Shown piece by piece: positions 26,035 to 35,028 of a stretch of 64,000 bases of DNA. Both the position numbers and the translations under genes were made by a program. How positions within the stretch are numbered: the first letter of the stretch is position 1; the number at the start of each line of letters is the position of its first letter. Under the pieces are notes generated by a model, which ran no database searches, was not told the DNA's origin, and saw only the letters and a program-made list of their open reading frames with translations. The DNA is from Dinghuibacter silviterrae (lineage in GTDB: Bacteria > Bacteroidota > Bacteroidia > Chitinophagales > Chitinophagaceae), in the NCBI RefSeq assembly GCF_004366355.1, contig NZ_SODV01000002.1:1652768-1716767 (forward strand). The letters are read 5' to 3'.

Positions 26035-26493
26035 CTAAAATAACTTGAGGTCCAAACGCTGTTCCCCTTCAAAATGAATGGGGAACTTTTTTTGCACCAA
26101 CCCCTTCGACGCCCGGACGAAACCATCGACACGGACATGTACCTGGCGGTTCAGATACGTTTGTACCCCGCTTTTGATCAACCGCTGGAGGTCGAGTTGC
26201 ATGGGGAGCGTGATGGTAAATTCAGAACGCGGATGGATGTGGATGGTCGTGTCCAAAAGCGCATGTCCCAGCCAAAGCGAATCCAGGTAGACGTCCACTT
26301 CACCTCCTTTAAAATTAAACCCAACGTTGTTGGGATTGTAGTACACGACGTCCGCCATCACCAAGGGGTGTACGAAATCGAAGTGGGCCATGCGGCCGTT
26401 TTCGATCCGGCGGAATTCCAGGGATTGGTAGGAACGGCAGCTGGTCATCAGCGCCAGGCAGGTCACGGCTGCAAGCCATCGGAGTGTCGACAT
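26035..26493 (-). CDS. LEA14-like (WHy/LEA_2 domain) lipoprotein
   Basis: 152 residues with a lipoprotein signal (CLALMTSCRS). The mature part resembles the LEA_2/WHy beta-sandwich: VVYYNPNNVGFNFKGGEVDVYLDSL, then an HPRSEFTITLPMQLD strand. Such proteins are small envelope or stress-associated domains without known catalysis. It precedes the GT10 gene's 3' end by 16 bases on the same strand, so it may share its transcript. Confidence 0.75.
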   Translation of the reverse strand: MSTLRWLAAVTCLALMTSCRSYQSLEFRRIENGRMAHFDFVHPLVMADVVYYNPNNVGFNFKGGEVDVYLDSLWLGHALLDTTIHIHPRSEFTITLPMQLDLQRLIKSGVQTYLNRQVHVRVDGFVRASKGLVQKKFPIHFEGEQRLDLKLF

Positions 26494-26509
26494 GGGCTAA
26501 AATTAGGAA

Positions 26510-27376
26510 TTAAAGCGAACATTCCTTGATGACATCCTTGCCTTTTAGGGCAAGCCATACGATGTTAAGCGGATTTAAATCGGACAACAGCCTTTTTTTC
26601 TGTGCGGCGATGTAGGTGATTCGTTTGCTCCATTCGTCGTCCTCGATGGAACGAATGATGGTGTCTATGGCGTTGAACGGATCAAAGACGTCTATCTTGA
26701 TAAAAGCCCTGTCATCGATGAATTGCGCAATGTTCAGACACCCATCGTAAAAACAAAGACATTCGGCGAGGATCGGGTCGGCGATTTTTTCCGTGAAATA
26801 ATTGTCGACAAAAGAATTCTCGCACGCGAGGTGATACTGGTACGGCCAAAGGGCGTCGTATTTCTGGGTAATCTCCCCCTTGTAGGCGGTGATCTTGTCA
26901 AAGAATGTATCGGTATAGGCCTTGCCCCATAGGTCAAAGCCGTCTTCGATCCTCTGGTCCAACAGACGGATCAGTTGCAGCCTGGCAACATGCCCTTCCA
27001 GGAAGGTAAGGTCGCTGGTGACGGAGGACAGCAGCTCTGTTTTGGGGAGGTTGACCGTTTGTACATGTTGACGCTCGCCGGCGGAAAAATTTTGCCAGAA
27101 GGGGAGCGGGAGGTACATGGGAACGATCGATGAGGTTTCATGGGGGATCACATTCTTTGACTCCGGCGGTTCGGTGAGGAAGGTAACGGCTTTGCTGCGG
27201 TCGTATTGCCGCAGGGAATGGTGCGGGCGGGTCAAAATGGCAAGAACATCATACGATTCATCCGCTACCAGTTCCATGTCTTTCCAGACCGGGCTTCCGA
27301 ACGCATATTGTTGCATGTGGTGGTACGCAGCCAAATGATCCTGCCAGAAACAACTAAACTTTACTTTTATGGACAT
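26510..27376 (-). CDS. GT10-like alpha-1,3/4-fucosyltransferase family protein
   Basis: 288-residue glycosyltransferase resembling CAZy family GT10, which transfers fucose from GDP-fucose. The donor-site block is recognisable: YQYHLACENSFVDNYFTEKI, followed by ADPILAECLCFYDG. An earlier AVTFLTEPPES segment matches the GT10 N-terminal domain. It lacks a signal peptide, as expected for a cytoplasmic enzyme building LPS or capsule sugars. No other glycan-assembly genes are adjacent. GC content is lower than in neighbouring genes, suggesting acquisition. The donor sugar is inferred. Confidence 0.75.
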   Translation of the reverse strand: MSIKVKFSCFWQDHLAAYHHMQQYAFGSPVWKDMELVADESYDVLAILTRPHHSLRQYDRSKAVTFLTEPPESKNVIPHETSSIVPMYLPLPFWQNFSAGERQHVQTVNLPKTELLSSVTSDLTFLEGHVARLQLIRLLDQRIEDGFDLWGKAYTDTFFDKITAYKGEITQKYDALWPYQYHLACENSFVDNYFTEKIADPILAECLCFYDGCLNIAQFIDDRAFIKIDVFDPFNAIDTIIRSIEDDEWSKRITYIAAQKKRLLSDLNPLNIVWLALKGKDVIKECSL

Positions 27377-27448
27377 GCACTAAAAATAAAAATTAGATAA
27401 TACACTCCCTTACCCATTATTTCGATCTTTGGCCCCGAAAAATGGCGT

Positions 27449-28039
27449 ATGTCCGACGAGTCCACCAAAGATCCATGGGTGAGACGGTTGCAAAGTGATG
27501 ACAACGAGGCTTTTAAGGAAATATACCGGCAATACCATTCTGCTGTTTTTGCCAACATCCGCCGCCTGGTACATCCCGAAACCGTCGCCGAAGACCTGCT
27601 CCAGGAAGTTTTCCTGTTGTTGTGGGAGCAAAGGCATCAACTGAAGCCCGAACATACCGTGGCCGGCTGGTTGTTTACGACCAGCTTTTATAAGGCCTCT
27701 GCCCACTTGCGCAAAGCCGTAAAGGAAAACCTGCAACCCCTGCCCGACAGCATCCAGGACGTCCCGGACGAAGGCTGGGACGCCGGCCAGGAGGTTCGGC
27801 TTTCGGTCATGCATACCGCCATCGACCTGTTGCCCCCCCGCAAAAAAATGGCCTTCCGCCTCTGCCGCCTGGAAGGAAAAACTTACCAGGAAGCCGCCGA
27901 CGAGCTGGGCCTGACCACGGCCTCCGTCAAGGATTACGTCAAGACCGCCTCCCAGTTTGTCAAACAATACGTCCTGGCCCAAAGCCCCGCCCTGATGGGG
28001 CTATGCGTGCTCGAAGCCGCCCTGTATTTCCAAGGGTAA
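27449..28039 (+). CDS. ECF sigma factor of SusCD locus 1
   Basis: 196-residue extracytoplasmic-function sigma factor. Region 2 spans about 10-85 (FKEIYRQYHSAVFANIRRLV, then AEDLLQEVFLLLW). Region 4 lies at about 125-180, with a helix-turn-helix in TYQEAADELGLTTASVKDYV. It is followed by a FecR-type anti-sigma gene and a SusC/SusD pair, the standard trans-envelope signalling layout of Bacteroidota. It should activate the SusCD genes when the SusC receptor binds its ligand. Confidence 0.92.
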   Translation: MSDESTKDPWVRRLQSDDNEAFKEIYRQYHSAVFANIRRLVHPETVAEDLLQEVFLLLWEQRHQLKPEHTVAGWLFTTSFYKASAHLRKAVKENLQPLPDSIQDVPDEGWDAGQEVRLSVMHTAIDLLPPRKKMAFRLCRLEGKTYQEAADELGLTTASVKDYVKTASQFVKQYVLAQSPALMGLCVLEAALYFQG

Positions 28040-28040
28040 G

Positions 28041-28110
28041 CGCGCGCAACCGCGCGGGCGGCGCGCACAGCATCGCGGGTGGCCCGCAGGCAGCGCGGGC
28101 GGCGCCCGCG
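28041..28110. repeat. GC-rich palindrome cluster downstream of the ECF sigma gene
   Basis: Begins CGCGCG-CAAC-CGCGCG (28041-28056) and continues with further GCGCGGGC/GCCCGCG arms. It sits between the sigma and FecR genes and has no T-tract. Confidence 0.55.
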
Positions 28111-28112
28111 AG

Positions 28113-28134
28113 TTTTGGTAACATTTTGGTAACA
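28113..28134. repeat. tandem 11-bp repeat upstream of fecR
   Basis: Two exact head-to-tail copies of TTTTGGTAACA, 40 bases before the FecR ATG. Could be a regulator or ECF-sigma recognition site; no further evidence. Confidence 0.5.
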
Positions 28135-28174
28135 CCCCCCCACACCCCCCTCCGGGCCATTTCCGACATTTTAT

Positions 28175-29143
28175 ATGGAGTATATGCAAGACCTCCCATC
28201 GCTGATACGGAAATTCTGGGAAGGGACCGCCAGTCCCGAAGAGCAACACCGTTTGCTGCAATGGTTGTCCAGTGAAGGCGCCAACGAGACATTCAGGGTT
28301 TTGTATGAGCAAGACCTCAGACAAAAAACGCCCGCAATGTCCGAACAGCGCTCGGAAGAGATATTAAAAACACTCCTGCAACAGACCGCCCCCCCGAAGG
28401 TCCGGTCATTGAGCTGGATAGGGTGGGCCGCCGCCGCTGCCGTGGTAGCAGGGGTGATCGCCACCACACTACTGAAAAAAGAACACGAGGTCGTAAAGCC
28501 CGTAGTCGCAAAGGCAATACCGAGGCAAACCGATACCCTGAGAAACGACGGCACGATCGCCCAAACGCTTACCCTGCGTGACCGGTCGACCGTACAACTG
28601 GAGCCCCAAAGCCTTATCATACTGGGACAAGCCTTCGACAGCACAGACCGCCGCATATATCTAAAAGGAAAGGCCCGGTTCAAGGTAACAAAAGACGCGG
28701 GAAGGCCCTTTAGTGTACAGGCAGGTAACGTGACGACAAGGGTCCTTGGAACGGAGTTTATCGTCAATGCGCAAACCCCGCAAAGGGTTACGGTGCAACT
28801 ATTGTCCGGGCGGGTCCTGGTGGAAGGGGCGTCAACGGTCTACCTGAAACCGGGAGAATCCGTAACGGCCACCGGGCGCGAGATGTTAAAGACGCTGAAA
28901 AAGACGCAAGAGGCCGAGCCCCTGACCTTTGACAAAACCCCGCTCAACATCGTTTTCCAGCGCATCGCGCACAAACACCATATACAGATCACTTACGATC
29001 CGAACGATATACGGGAACTCCGGTTTACCGGCAGCTTCCAGGAAACAGACCAACTGACGATGATGCTGTCCGTGATCTGTAATATGAACGGTCTTACCTA
29101 CCGGCAGGAAGAAGGCAGGATCGTGATCCAAACCACAAGATAG
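28175..29143 (+). CDS. FecR-family anti-sigma factor of SusCD locus 1
   Basis: 322-residue inner-membrane anti-sigma factor. A cytoplasmic N-terminal segment binds the sigma factor. One transmembrane helix lies at about 88-107 (WAAAAAVVAGVIATTLL). The periplasmic FecR domain includes TQTLTLRDRSTVQLEP-like strands and TRVLGTEFIVNAQTP. The C-terminal DUF4974/STN-like segment is PLNIVFQRIAHKHHIQITYD. The start may be residue 1 or 4. Together with the sigma factor upstream and SusC downstream it forms a complete signalling cassette. Confidence 0.9.
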   Translation: MEYMQDLPSLIRKFWEGTASPEEQHRLLQWLSSEGANETFRVLYEQDLRQKTPAMSEQRSEEILKTLLQQTAPPKVRSLSWIGWAAAAAVVAGVIATTLLKKEHEVVKPVVAKAIPRQTDTLRNDGTIAQTLTLRDRSTVQLEPQSLIILGQAFDSTDRRIYLKGKARFKVTKDAGRPFSVQAGNVTTRVLGTEFIVNAQTPQRVTVQLLSGRVLVEGASTVYLKPGESVTATGREMLKTLKKTQEAEPLTFDKTPLNIVFQRIAHKHHIQITYDPNDIRELRFTGSFQETDQLTMMLSVICNMNGLTYRQEEGRIVIQTTR

Positions 29144-29221
29144 GCTCGTACCAGGAAAGCGCCTTCTGTGCCCCCAACAAGGGACGCAGCAAGAGAACTA
29201 TGCACCATTAAACCCGATGAT

Positions 29222-32200
29222 ATGTTTTTGTTCAAACACGGAAAATTGACCTGGCTGCTGTTTATGCTCGCGATAAGCATGAGTGCAGCGGCACAAAACA
29301 CGCTCAAGATCACCGTCGCCTCCGAAGCCGGCGAAATGCTGGGGGGCGTCACGGTGCTGTACAAGCAACAAGGAACGACAGACAAACAAACCAACACCAC
29401 CGATGACCGGGGGGTGTGTACGCTGTCCAACCTCCGGACCGGCGCCAAATACGAAATTACATTTACCCACGTCGGATACGAAGAGAACAGCCTCGCCTAC
29501 ACGGTCAAGGCCGGCGAGCACAATTCCATCCTCGTCCGCATGCGGAACGCGAGCGCCAACCTGAACGAGGTCGTCGTTATCGGCTACGGGGTCCGCAAAA
29601 AAAGTGACGTCACCGGCGCCATCTCCACGGTAAAAAGCAACGACATTAAAGACCAGGTGGTGACCTCCTTTGACCAGGCGCTGGCGGGGAAGATGGCCGG
29701 TGTACAGGTGATGCAAACAACCGGGGAACCCGGTGGAAATGTATCCATCCGCGTACGGGGAATCTCGTCTATATCGGCGGGGAACACCCCCCTGTTCGTG
29801 ATCGACGGTCTGCCCATTTCCCAGGACGTCACGACGAACTACACCGCCAACCCCGACAACTATCAACAACCCCTGAACCCGCTGGCGTCTATCGACATGA
29901 ACGACATTGTCTCCATAGACGTGCTCAAGGACGCCGCTTCCGCCGCGATCTACGGGTCGAGGGGATCGAACGGGGTCGTACTGATCACGACCCGGAAGGG
30001 TATCGCCGGCAAGCCGCGTGTCAACCTTTCCATCAACGGGGGGATCCAGCAGGTGAACAAACACGTCGACGTGATGAATGCATACGACTATGCGAAAGAA
30101 GCATACGACAGCCACAACAACGCTTACTTCGACGCCGTTCCCACCGGGAAGGCCACCGACCCCAACAACATCCGTCCCAACAATCCTTCCATGCAGGTGC
30201 CACCCCAGGTGTTGCCCTACCTGGCGGGCACCAAGGGCCTGACCAATACCGACTGGCAAAAAGCCATCTTCCGCAACGCAGGTTTCCAGGACTACTCCGT
30301 GGGTGTCAGCGGGGGGACCGATGACCTGAACTACTATGTATCGGGCAACTACCTCGACCAGGACGGGATCATCATCAACAACAACTTCAAACGCTACGCC
30401 CTCCGGGGGAACATCGAAGGCGGCAAGGACAAGTTCCGTTTCGGTGTCCACCTGGCACCTTCCTATACCATCAACCACCAGGTCTCCTCCGAAGGCCCCT
30501 GGTCCGCCGGCTCCAATCCTTACGGGATGCCCCAGACCGCGGGTGTCGTGGCCAACGCGCTCACGTATGCGCCCATTTTCCCCATCTATAACCCCGATGG
30601 CACTTATGCGGACTCGGTCAACCAATGGGGCTACGGACAAACGGCCGTGTTGAATCCCGTCGCCATCGCGATGCTCACCAGGGACGAAGTGGACAACTTC
30701 CGGTTCACCGGTTCGGCCTTTGCCGAACGCGAGTTTATCAAGGGGTTAAAGTATAAACTATTTTTTGGCGCGGACTACAACAACTTCCTGGAAAACTACT
30801 ACCGGCCCACCAACCTCCCCGTGCAAAGCGCCCAGCTGCCGTCGGTGGCCTACGGTCTGACAAAGACGGATCAATTCCTCAGTTGGGACCTGGAGAACAC
30901 GCTGACCTATGATACCAGGATCGGCCGTGGACACCTCAATGCCCTGGCCGGCTACAGTGCTCAGAAAGAAAACCAGTTTCATAACTACGCGGTGGCCGAC
31001 AAATTCCCCAACGACCTCGTGACGACCCTCAACGCGGGTCAGCCCACCGCCGCCTATTCCGAACTGGAACAATGGACCCTGGTGTCGATGATCGGCCGTG
31101 TACAATACGACCTGCTGGACCGCTATTTCCTCGCCGCGTCCTTCCGGCAGGACGGGTCCAGCCGTTTTGGGGCCGACCACAAATGGGGGTCTTTTCCCTC
31201 CGTATCCGGCGGCTGGACGATGTCAAAGGAAGCCTTCTTCCAACCCGCACTGTCCCTCGTCAGTAACTTGAAGCTCCGTGCCAGCTACGGCCTGACCGGG
31301 AACTTTTCCATCCCTAACTATGGCGCCCAGTCGCAGGTAACCCCTGCCAACTATATCCTCGGCAACCAATCACTGACGGCCGGGGCGGTCGTCAGCACCC
31401 CTGCGGACCCTTCCCTGACCTGGGAACATACCGCCAGCGCCAACGCCGGGATCGACCTTGGTTTTCTCCACAATACCCTCAGCGTGTCCGTGGATTATTA
31501 CCATTCCAAAACCACCGACCTCCTGCTCAACGTACCCACGGCGGCCACCAGCGGCTTTAGCTCCGCCCTGCAAAACATCGGTGCCCTGACCAACAAGGGC
31601 GTCGAAATCCAGGCGTCCTACACGAATTCGATCGATAAAAACTGGAGCGTGTCGTTGGGTGGAAACATCTCGTTCAACCGGAATACCGTCAACCAACTCG
31701 GGCCCGGTAACCAGCCCATCATCGTCTCCGGGGGCACCGGTACGGCCTACTACATCACCCAGGTCGGTCAGCCCATCGGCAGCTACTTCCTGCTCGTCCA
31801 GGACGGGATTTATAAGAATACGGAAGACCTGCAAAACAACCCCCATTTTTCCAACTCCCATGTAGGCGACTTCAAGTTCAAACCCATCGACGGCGGCAGC
31901 CAGCTCAACGCCCTGACCGACCGTGCGATCGTCGGGAACTACCAACCCAAATACATCTTTGGGTTCAGCAGTGCCGTCAACTATAAGAACTTCGACCTTG
32001 GCTTTGTCATCCAGGGCAGCCAGGGCGGCAAGATCCTCGATCTTTTCCGCCGGTATATCGCCAGCTCCGAAGGAAACTTTAACAACCTCAACCTGATGAA
32101 AGGCCGGTACGAAAACCCCAACGACATCGGCACCGGATACATCAACCGCGCCAACCGCATCGCCACCGGCAACAACGGGACCATTTCCACCTGGCACGTC

Positions 32201-32452
32201 GAAGACGGTTCCTTTGTCCGGATCAAGACGATTTCCCTGGGGTATACGTTTAGCAGCCGCGTCGTGCGCCGGTATGGCATGAGCAATGTGCGTCTCTATG
32301 CCGCGACCCAGAATCCCTTTACGTTCACCCACTATAGCCTGTTCAACCCCGAGATATCCGACCGGCCCAACGACGCCCTGCGCCAAGGGGAAGACTATGG
32401 TTCCTACCCGGTCGCGCGCAGCTACGCCCTCGGGTTAAACGCTTCCTTTTAA
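29222..32452 (+). CDS. SusC/RagA-family TonB-dependent receptor 1
   Basis: Outer-membrane glycan or peptide importer, 1076 residues. The ATG at 29222 precedes a signal peptide (about 24 residues, ending SAAAQ). Domains: carboxypeptidase-regulatory-like fold (about 27-110), plug beginning NEVVVIGYGVRKKSDVTGA with SIRVRGISSISAGNTPL and AIYGSRGSNGVVLITT, then a 22-strand barrel ending in ALGLNASF. It lacks the N-terminal STN domain that usually contacts FecR, which is odd given the adjacent sigma/FecR pair. SusD follows 19 bases later. Confidence 0.95.
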   Translation: MFLFKHGKLTWLLFMLAISMSAAAQNTLKITVASEAGEMLGGVTVLYKQQGTTDKQTNTTDDRGVCTLSNLRTGAKYEITFTHVGYEENSLAYTVKAGEHNSILVRMRNASANLNEVVVIGYGVRKKSDVTGAISTVKSNDIKDQVVTSFDQALAGKMAGVQVMQTTGEPGGNVSIRVRGISSISAGNTPLFVIDGLPISQDVTTNYTANPDNYQQPLNPLASIDMNDIVSIDVLKDAASAAIYGSRGSNGVVLITTRKGIAGKPRVNLSINGGIQQVNKHVDVMNAYDYAKEAYDSHNNAYFDAVPTGKATDPNNIRPNNPSMQVPPQVLPYLAGTKGLTNTDWQKAIFRNAGFQDYSVGVSGGTDDLNYYVSGNYLDQDGIIINNNFKRYALRGNIEGGKDKFRFGVHLAPSYTINHQVSSEGPWSAGSNPYGMPQTAGVVANALTYAPIFPIYNPDGTYADSVNQWGYGQTAVLNPVAIAMLTRDEVDNFRFTGSAFAEREFIKGLKYKLFFGADYNNFLENYYRPTNLPVQSAQLPSVAYGLTKTDQFLSWDLENTLTYDTRIGRGHLNALAGYSAQKENQFHNYAVADKFPNDLVTTLNAGQPTAAYSELEQWTLVSMIGRVQYDLLDRYFLAASFRQDGSSRFGADHKWGSFPSVSGGWTMSKEAFFQPALSLVSNLKLRASYGLTGNFSIPNYGAQSQVTPANYILGNQSLTAGAVVSTPADPSLTWEHTASANAGIDLGFLHNTLSVSVDYYHSKTTDLLLNVPTAATSGFSSALQNIGALTNKGVEIQASYTNSIDKNWSVSLGGNISFNRNTVNQLGPGNQPIIVSGGTGTAYYITQVGQPIGSYFLLVQDGIYKNTEDLQNNPHFSNSHVGDFKFKPIDGGSQLNALTDRAIVGNYQPKYIFGFSSAVNYKNFDLGFVIQGSQGGKILDLFRRYIASSEGNFNNLNLMKGRYENPNDIGTGYINRANRIATGNNGTISTWHVEDGSFVRIKTISLGYTFSSRVVRRYGMSNVRLYAATQNPFTFTHYSLFNPEISDRPNDALRQGEDYGSYPVARSYALGLNASF

Positions 32453-32471
32453 CAAAAAAAAGCCACACGCA

Positions 32472-33869
32472 ATGAAAAAACTAGCATACATCCTGGCGCC
32501 TGCGGTACTGCTCTCTTCCTGCAGCAAGAGCTTTCTCGACCTGACACCCAAGTCCGAGGTGACCACCGGTTCCTTTTATAAGACGTCCGCCGACGCCATC
32601 ACCGCGGTCAACGGATGTTATACCGTCAACCAATCCACCAACCTGTACGGGGCCGATGTCGAGGTCCTCATGGAAGAACGGGGCGACAACGTCCTCGACC
32701 TCGACATCTCCGCCGGATCGGGTACCAACTATAAGATCGCCCACTTTATCGAGGACCCCTCGAACGCCCTCTTATACAATGCGTGGGTCCAGTTATACAA
32801 CGGCGTCTTCCTTTGCAACTCCCTCCTGGACCAGATCGGCCCCATCCCCATGGACAGCACCCTGAAAAACCGGGTGAGGGGAGAGGCCCAATTCCTCCGC
32901 GCCCTCCACTACTTCAACCTCGTGCGTTTGTGGGGCCCCGTTCCTCTCGTCACCCACGTCATCAGCTCCTCCGAAGCCCTCCAGCTCAAACGCGACAGCG
33001 TCGCCACTATTTATCAGCAGATCGAAGCCGACCTCACTTTTGCCGCCGCCAACCTCCCGGCCTCCTACACCGGCGCCGACGTCGGCCGCGTGACCGCCGG
33101 GGCCGCCAACGGTTTGCTCGGGAAGGTATATTTGTACGAAAAAAAATACAGCCAGGCCGCGACCGCCCTACAGGCCGTGATCAACGCCGGGGTGTATAGC
33201 CTGCAAGCCAATATCGCCACCGTCTTCACCACCAAGTACAATTCCGAAATCCTCTATGCCGTCCGTTATGCTTCCGGCATCACCGGCCAGGACCACGCCT
33301 TCTGGTTCACCGACAACAACAACCTGCCCACGATCGACAGCTCCATCGTCAAGGCCTACGGCGCCGGTGACCTGCGCAAAACCCTGACCGACGCCGTCAA
33401 ACCCACCAATCTCAGCTTTACCGGTCCCCGGAAGTATATCGACGCCCCCGACGCTTCCAACAATTCCGGTATGGACTTCCCCGTACTCCGATACGCCGAC
33501 GTCCTGCTTATGGAAGCCGAAGCCCTCAACGAGCAGGGCTACAACCCCACGGCGTTTACTTACCTCAACCAGGTCCGCCAGCGCGCCGGTCTTGCCGCCG
33601 AGACCGCCGCCAGCCTCCCCGACCAAAACACTTTCCGTCAGGAGGTCTACCTCGAACGCCGTCTCGAACTCCCCTTCGAATGCGACCGCTGGTTTGACCT
33701 CGTCCGCACCGGCAATGCCATCACCGCCATCGCCGCCGACGCCGGGAAAGAGGTCGTTACCGGGACGCCCATCGTGATCGATGCGCACCAATTCGTGTAT
33801 CCAATTCCGGCCTCCGAACTGAATATTATCCATAACACCGCGAATTTCCCTCAGAACCCGGGGTACTAA
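32472..33869 (+). CDS. SusD/RagB-family surface lipoprotein 1
   Basis: Lid of the SusC channel, 465 residues. It has a lipoprotein signal (PAVLLSSCSKSFLDL). Family blocks are AQFLRALHYFNLVRLWGPVPL, the DVLLMEAEALNEQG helix, the ERRLELPFECDRWFDLVRTG segment, and the terminal FPQNPGY. It closes SusCD locus 1; no glycosidase or peptidase follows, so the substrate cannot be deduced from neighbours. Confidence 0.95.
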   Translation: MKKLAYILAPAVLLSSCSKSFLDLTPKSEVTTGSFYKTSADAITAVNGCYTVNQSTNLYGADVEVLMEERGDNVLDLDISAGSGTNYKIAHFIEDPSNALLYNAWVQLYNGVFLCNSLLDQIGPIPMDSTLKNRVRGEAQFLRALHYFNLVRLWGPVPLVTHVISSSEALQLKRDSVATIYQQIEADLTFAAANLPASYTGADVGRVTAGAANGLLGKVYLYEKKYSQAATALQAVINAGVYSLQANIATVFTTKYNSEILYAVRYASGITGQDHAFWFTDNNNLPTIDSSIVKAYGAGDLRKTLTDAVKPTNLSFTGPRKYIDAPDASNNSGMDFPVLRYADVLLMEAEALNEQGYNPTAFTYLNQVRQRAGLAAETAASLPDQNTFRQEVYLERRLELPFECDRWFDLVRTGNAITAIAADAGKEVVTGTPIVIDAHQFVYPIPASELNIIHNTANFPQNPGY

Positions 33870-33970
33870 ACCGCGTGACCCGCGGCCGCGGTTGCGGCCC
33901 GCGCGCCGGAAACTTTTCTTGAAGGGGCTGCCACCGCGCCCGGCCCCGCCGCCGCGCCAATTTTCCCGAA
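33870..33970. repeat. GC-rich spacer after SusD with a repeated GGGGCTGC arm
   Basis: Rich in CGCGG/CCGCG arms (GACCCGCGGCCGCGG and onward). TTCTTGAAGGGGCTGCC near 33914 partly duplicates the left arm of the terminator at 33971. No gene seen. Confidence 0.45.
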
Positions 33971-33997
33971 AGGGGCTGCTTACGGCAGCCCCTTTTT
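33971..33997 (+). terminator. intrinsic terminator of SusCD locus 1
   Basis: AGGGGCTGC, loop TTAC, then GGCAGCCCCTTTTTG: an 8-bp GC-rich stem with a T-run. It separates the SusCD operon from the following sigma factor gene. Confidence 0.88.
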
Positions 33998-34049
33998 GTG
34001 TTTAAACACCAATAAATTCGTATATTCATTATGTACTAGCCCCTTATCC

Positions 34050-34643
34050 ATGCAATCATTGGCTTCTGATCAGTCCATCGTTGCCGGGATTCTATCGGAC
34101 CGGATCGACGACGTTGCTTACCCTCTTTACCACCAGTATCACGGTGCAGTGTCCGCCTATGTCCTCCAAAACGGGGGGAGTTCGCAGGACGCGGACGACG
34201 TATTTCAGGAAACCATCGTGGCATTTATCGACCTCGTCCAACGGGGTAAATTCCGGGGCGAAGCCACCGTCAAGACCTTGCTGATCGGTATCGGACGCCA
34301 TGTCTGGTACAACGAAATCAGGAAACGCAAAAGCCTTGACCAACGGGGAGCCGTATACGAGAAAAACAAAGGCACCGAAGAAGAAGACGGCTCCGGCCAA
34401 CTCTACGAGCGGGAGCTCCACCGTCACTTTCTTACCTTATTGACCCGGCTCGGGGAACCCTGCCGGACCATCCTGACATTATTCTATTATGAGAACCGGT
34501 CCTTTAAGGAGATCGTTCAGGAAACCGGGTACGAAAACGAGCAAGTTGTCCGCAACCGGAAATATAAATGCATGAAATCGCTCGCGGATATGATCCAGGA
34601 TGACCCGGAAGTTATGGAACAAGTGAAACTTATGTATGATTAA
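34050..34643 (+). CDS. ECF-type sigma-70 family factor upstream of the CHAT locus
   Basis: 197 residues from the ATG at 34050; upstream codons overlap the terminator region and are rejected. Region 2 includes YPLYHQYHGAVSAYV and DADDVFQETIVAFIDL. Region 4 includes PCRTILTLFYYENRS and the helix-turn-helix FKEIVQETGYENEQVVRNR. It differs clearly from the two FecR-linked sigma factors in the window. A 385-base gap separates it from a single-pass TPR membrane protein that could act as its anti-sigma factor, with a TPR-CHAT protease convergent beyond. Confidence 0.88.
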   Translation: MQSLASDQSIVAGILSDRIDDVAYPLYHQYHGAVSAYVLQNGGSSQDADDVFQETIVAFIDLVQRGKFRGEATVKTLLIGIGRHVWYNEIRKRKSLDQRGAVYEKNKGTEEEDGSGQLYERELHRHFLTLLTRLGEPCRTILTLFYYENRSFKEIVQETGYENEQVVRNRKYKCMKSLADMIQDDPEVMEQVKLMYD

Positions 34644-35028
34644 AATAAATATATAAAAATGTGGTTACGAAACGGACCGCTGCGTTTACTCAGTATAACA
34701 AGCAGTTCTTTGAAAAGCGGGAAAAGACCGGGTTCATATTGCCCTTAATCCGTACGCTATCGCCCTGATCCGAAACATCTATATGCCCTATATCCAATAC
34801 CGAACGAAAAACCGAAAAGTCAAAGTGCCCTATCCATCCAGTAGTCCTCTGAAACCATTACAATACACGACGAGGGAATGTCCGATGTCCATGAAAGAAA
34901 CCAGCTCACGACTTTGACTTCAACCGTTTATCATATATTCATTCACCGGTCTTTTCCCCTTTTCCGAGGCTGCGCCACCCCTCCATTAAACAAAGCGTGC
35001 CCCTGAAGGGGGCGCCAAAATAAAACGT
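34644..35028. other. 385-base gap between sigma factor and TPR membrane gene
   Basis: No convincing gene. Only short frames occur, such as a 29-codon one from 34659 with no family resemblance. A GCCCC-TGAA-GGGGGC hairpin lies near 34999-35018, just before the next start, and could shape that gene's leader. No T-tract terminator was seen. Confidence 0.5.

Noticed and set aside
29198-30640. 480-codon minus-strand frame opposite SusC 1
   Set aside because: Shadow of the SusC gene; no recognisable domain or signal.
34659-34748. 29-codon frame between the sigma and TPR genes
   Set aside because: No family resemblance or coding-like composition, and no supporting signal beyond an ATG.
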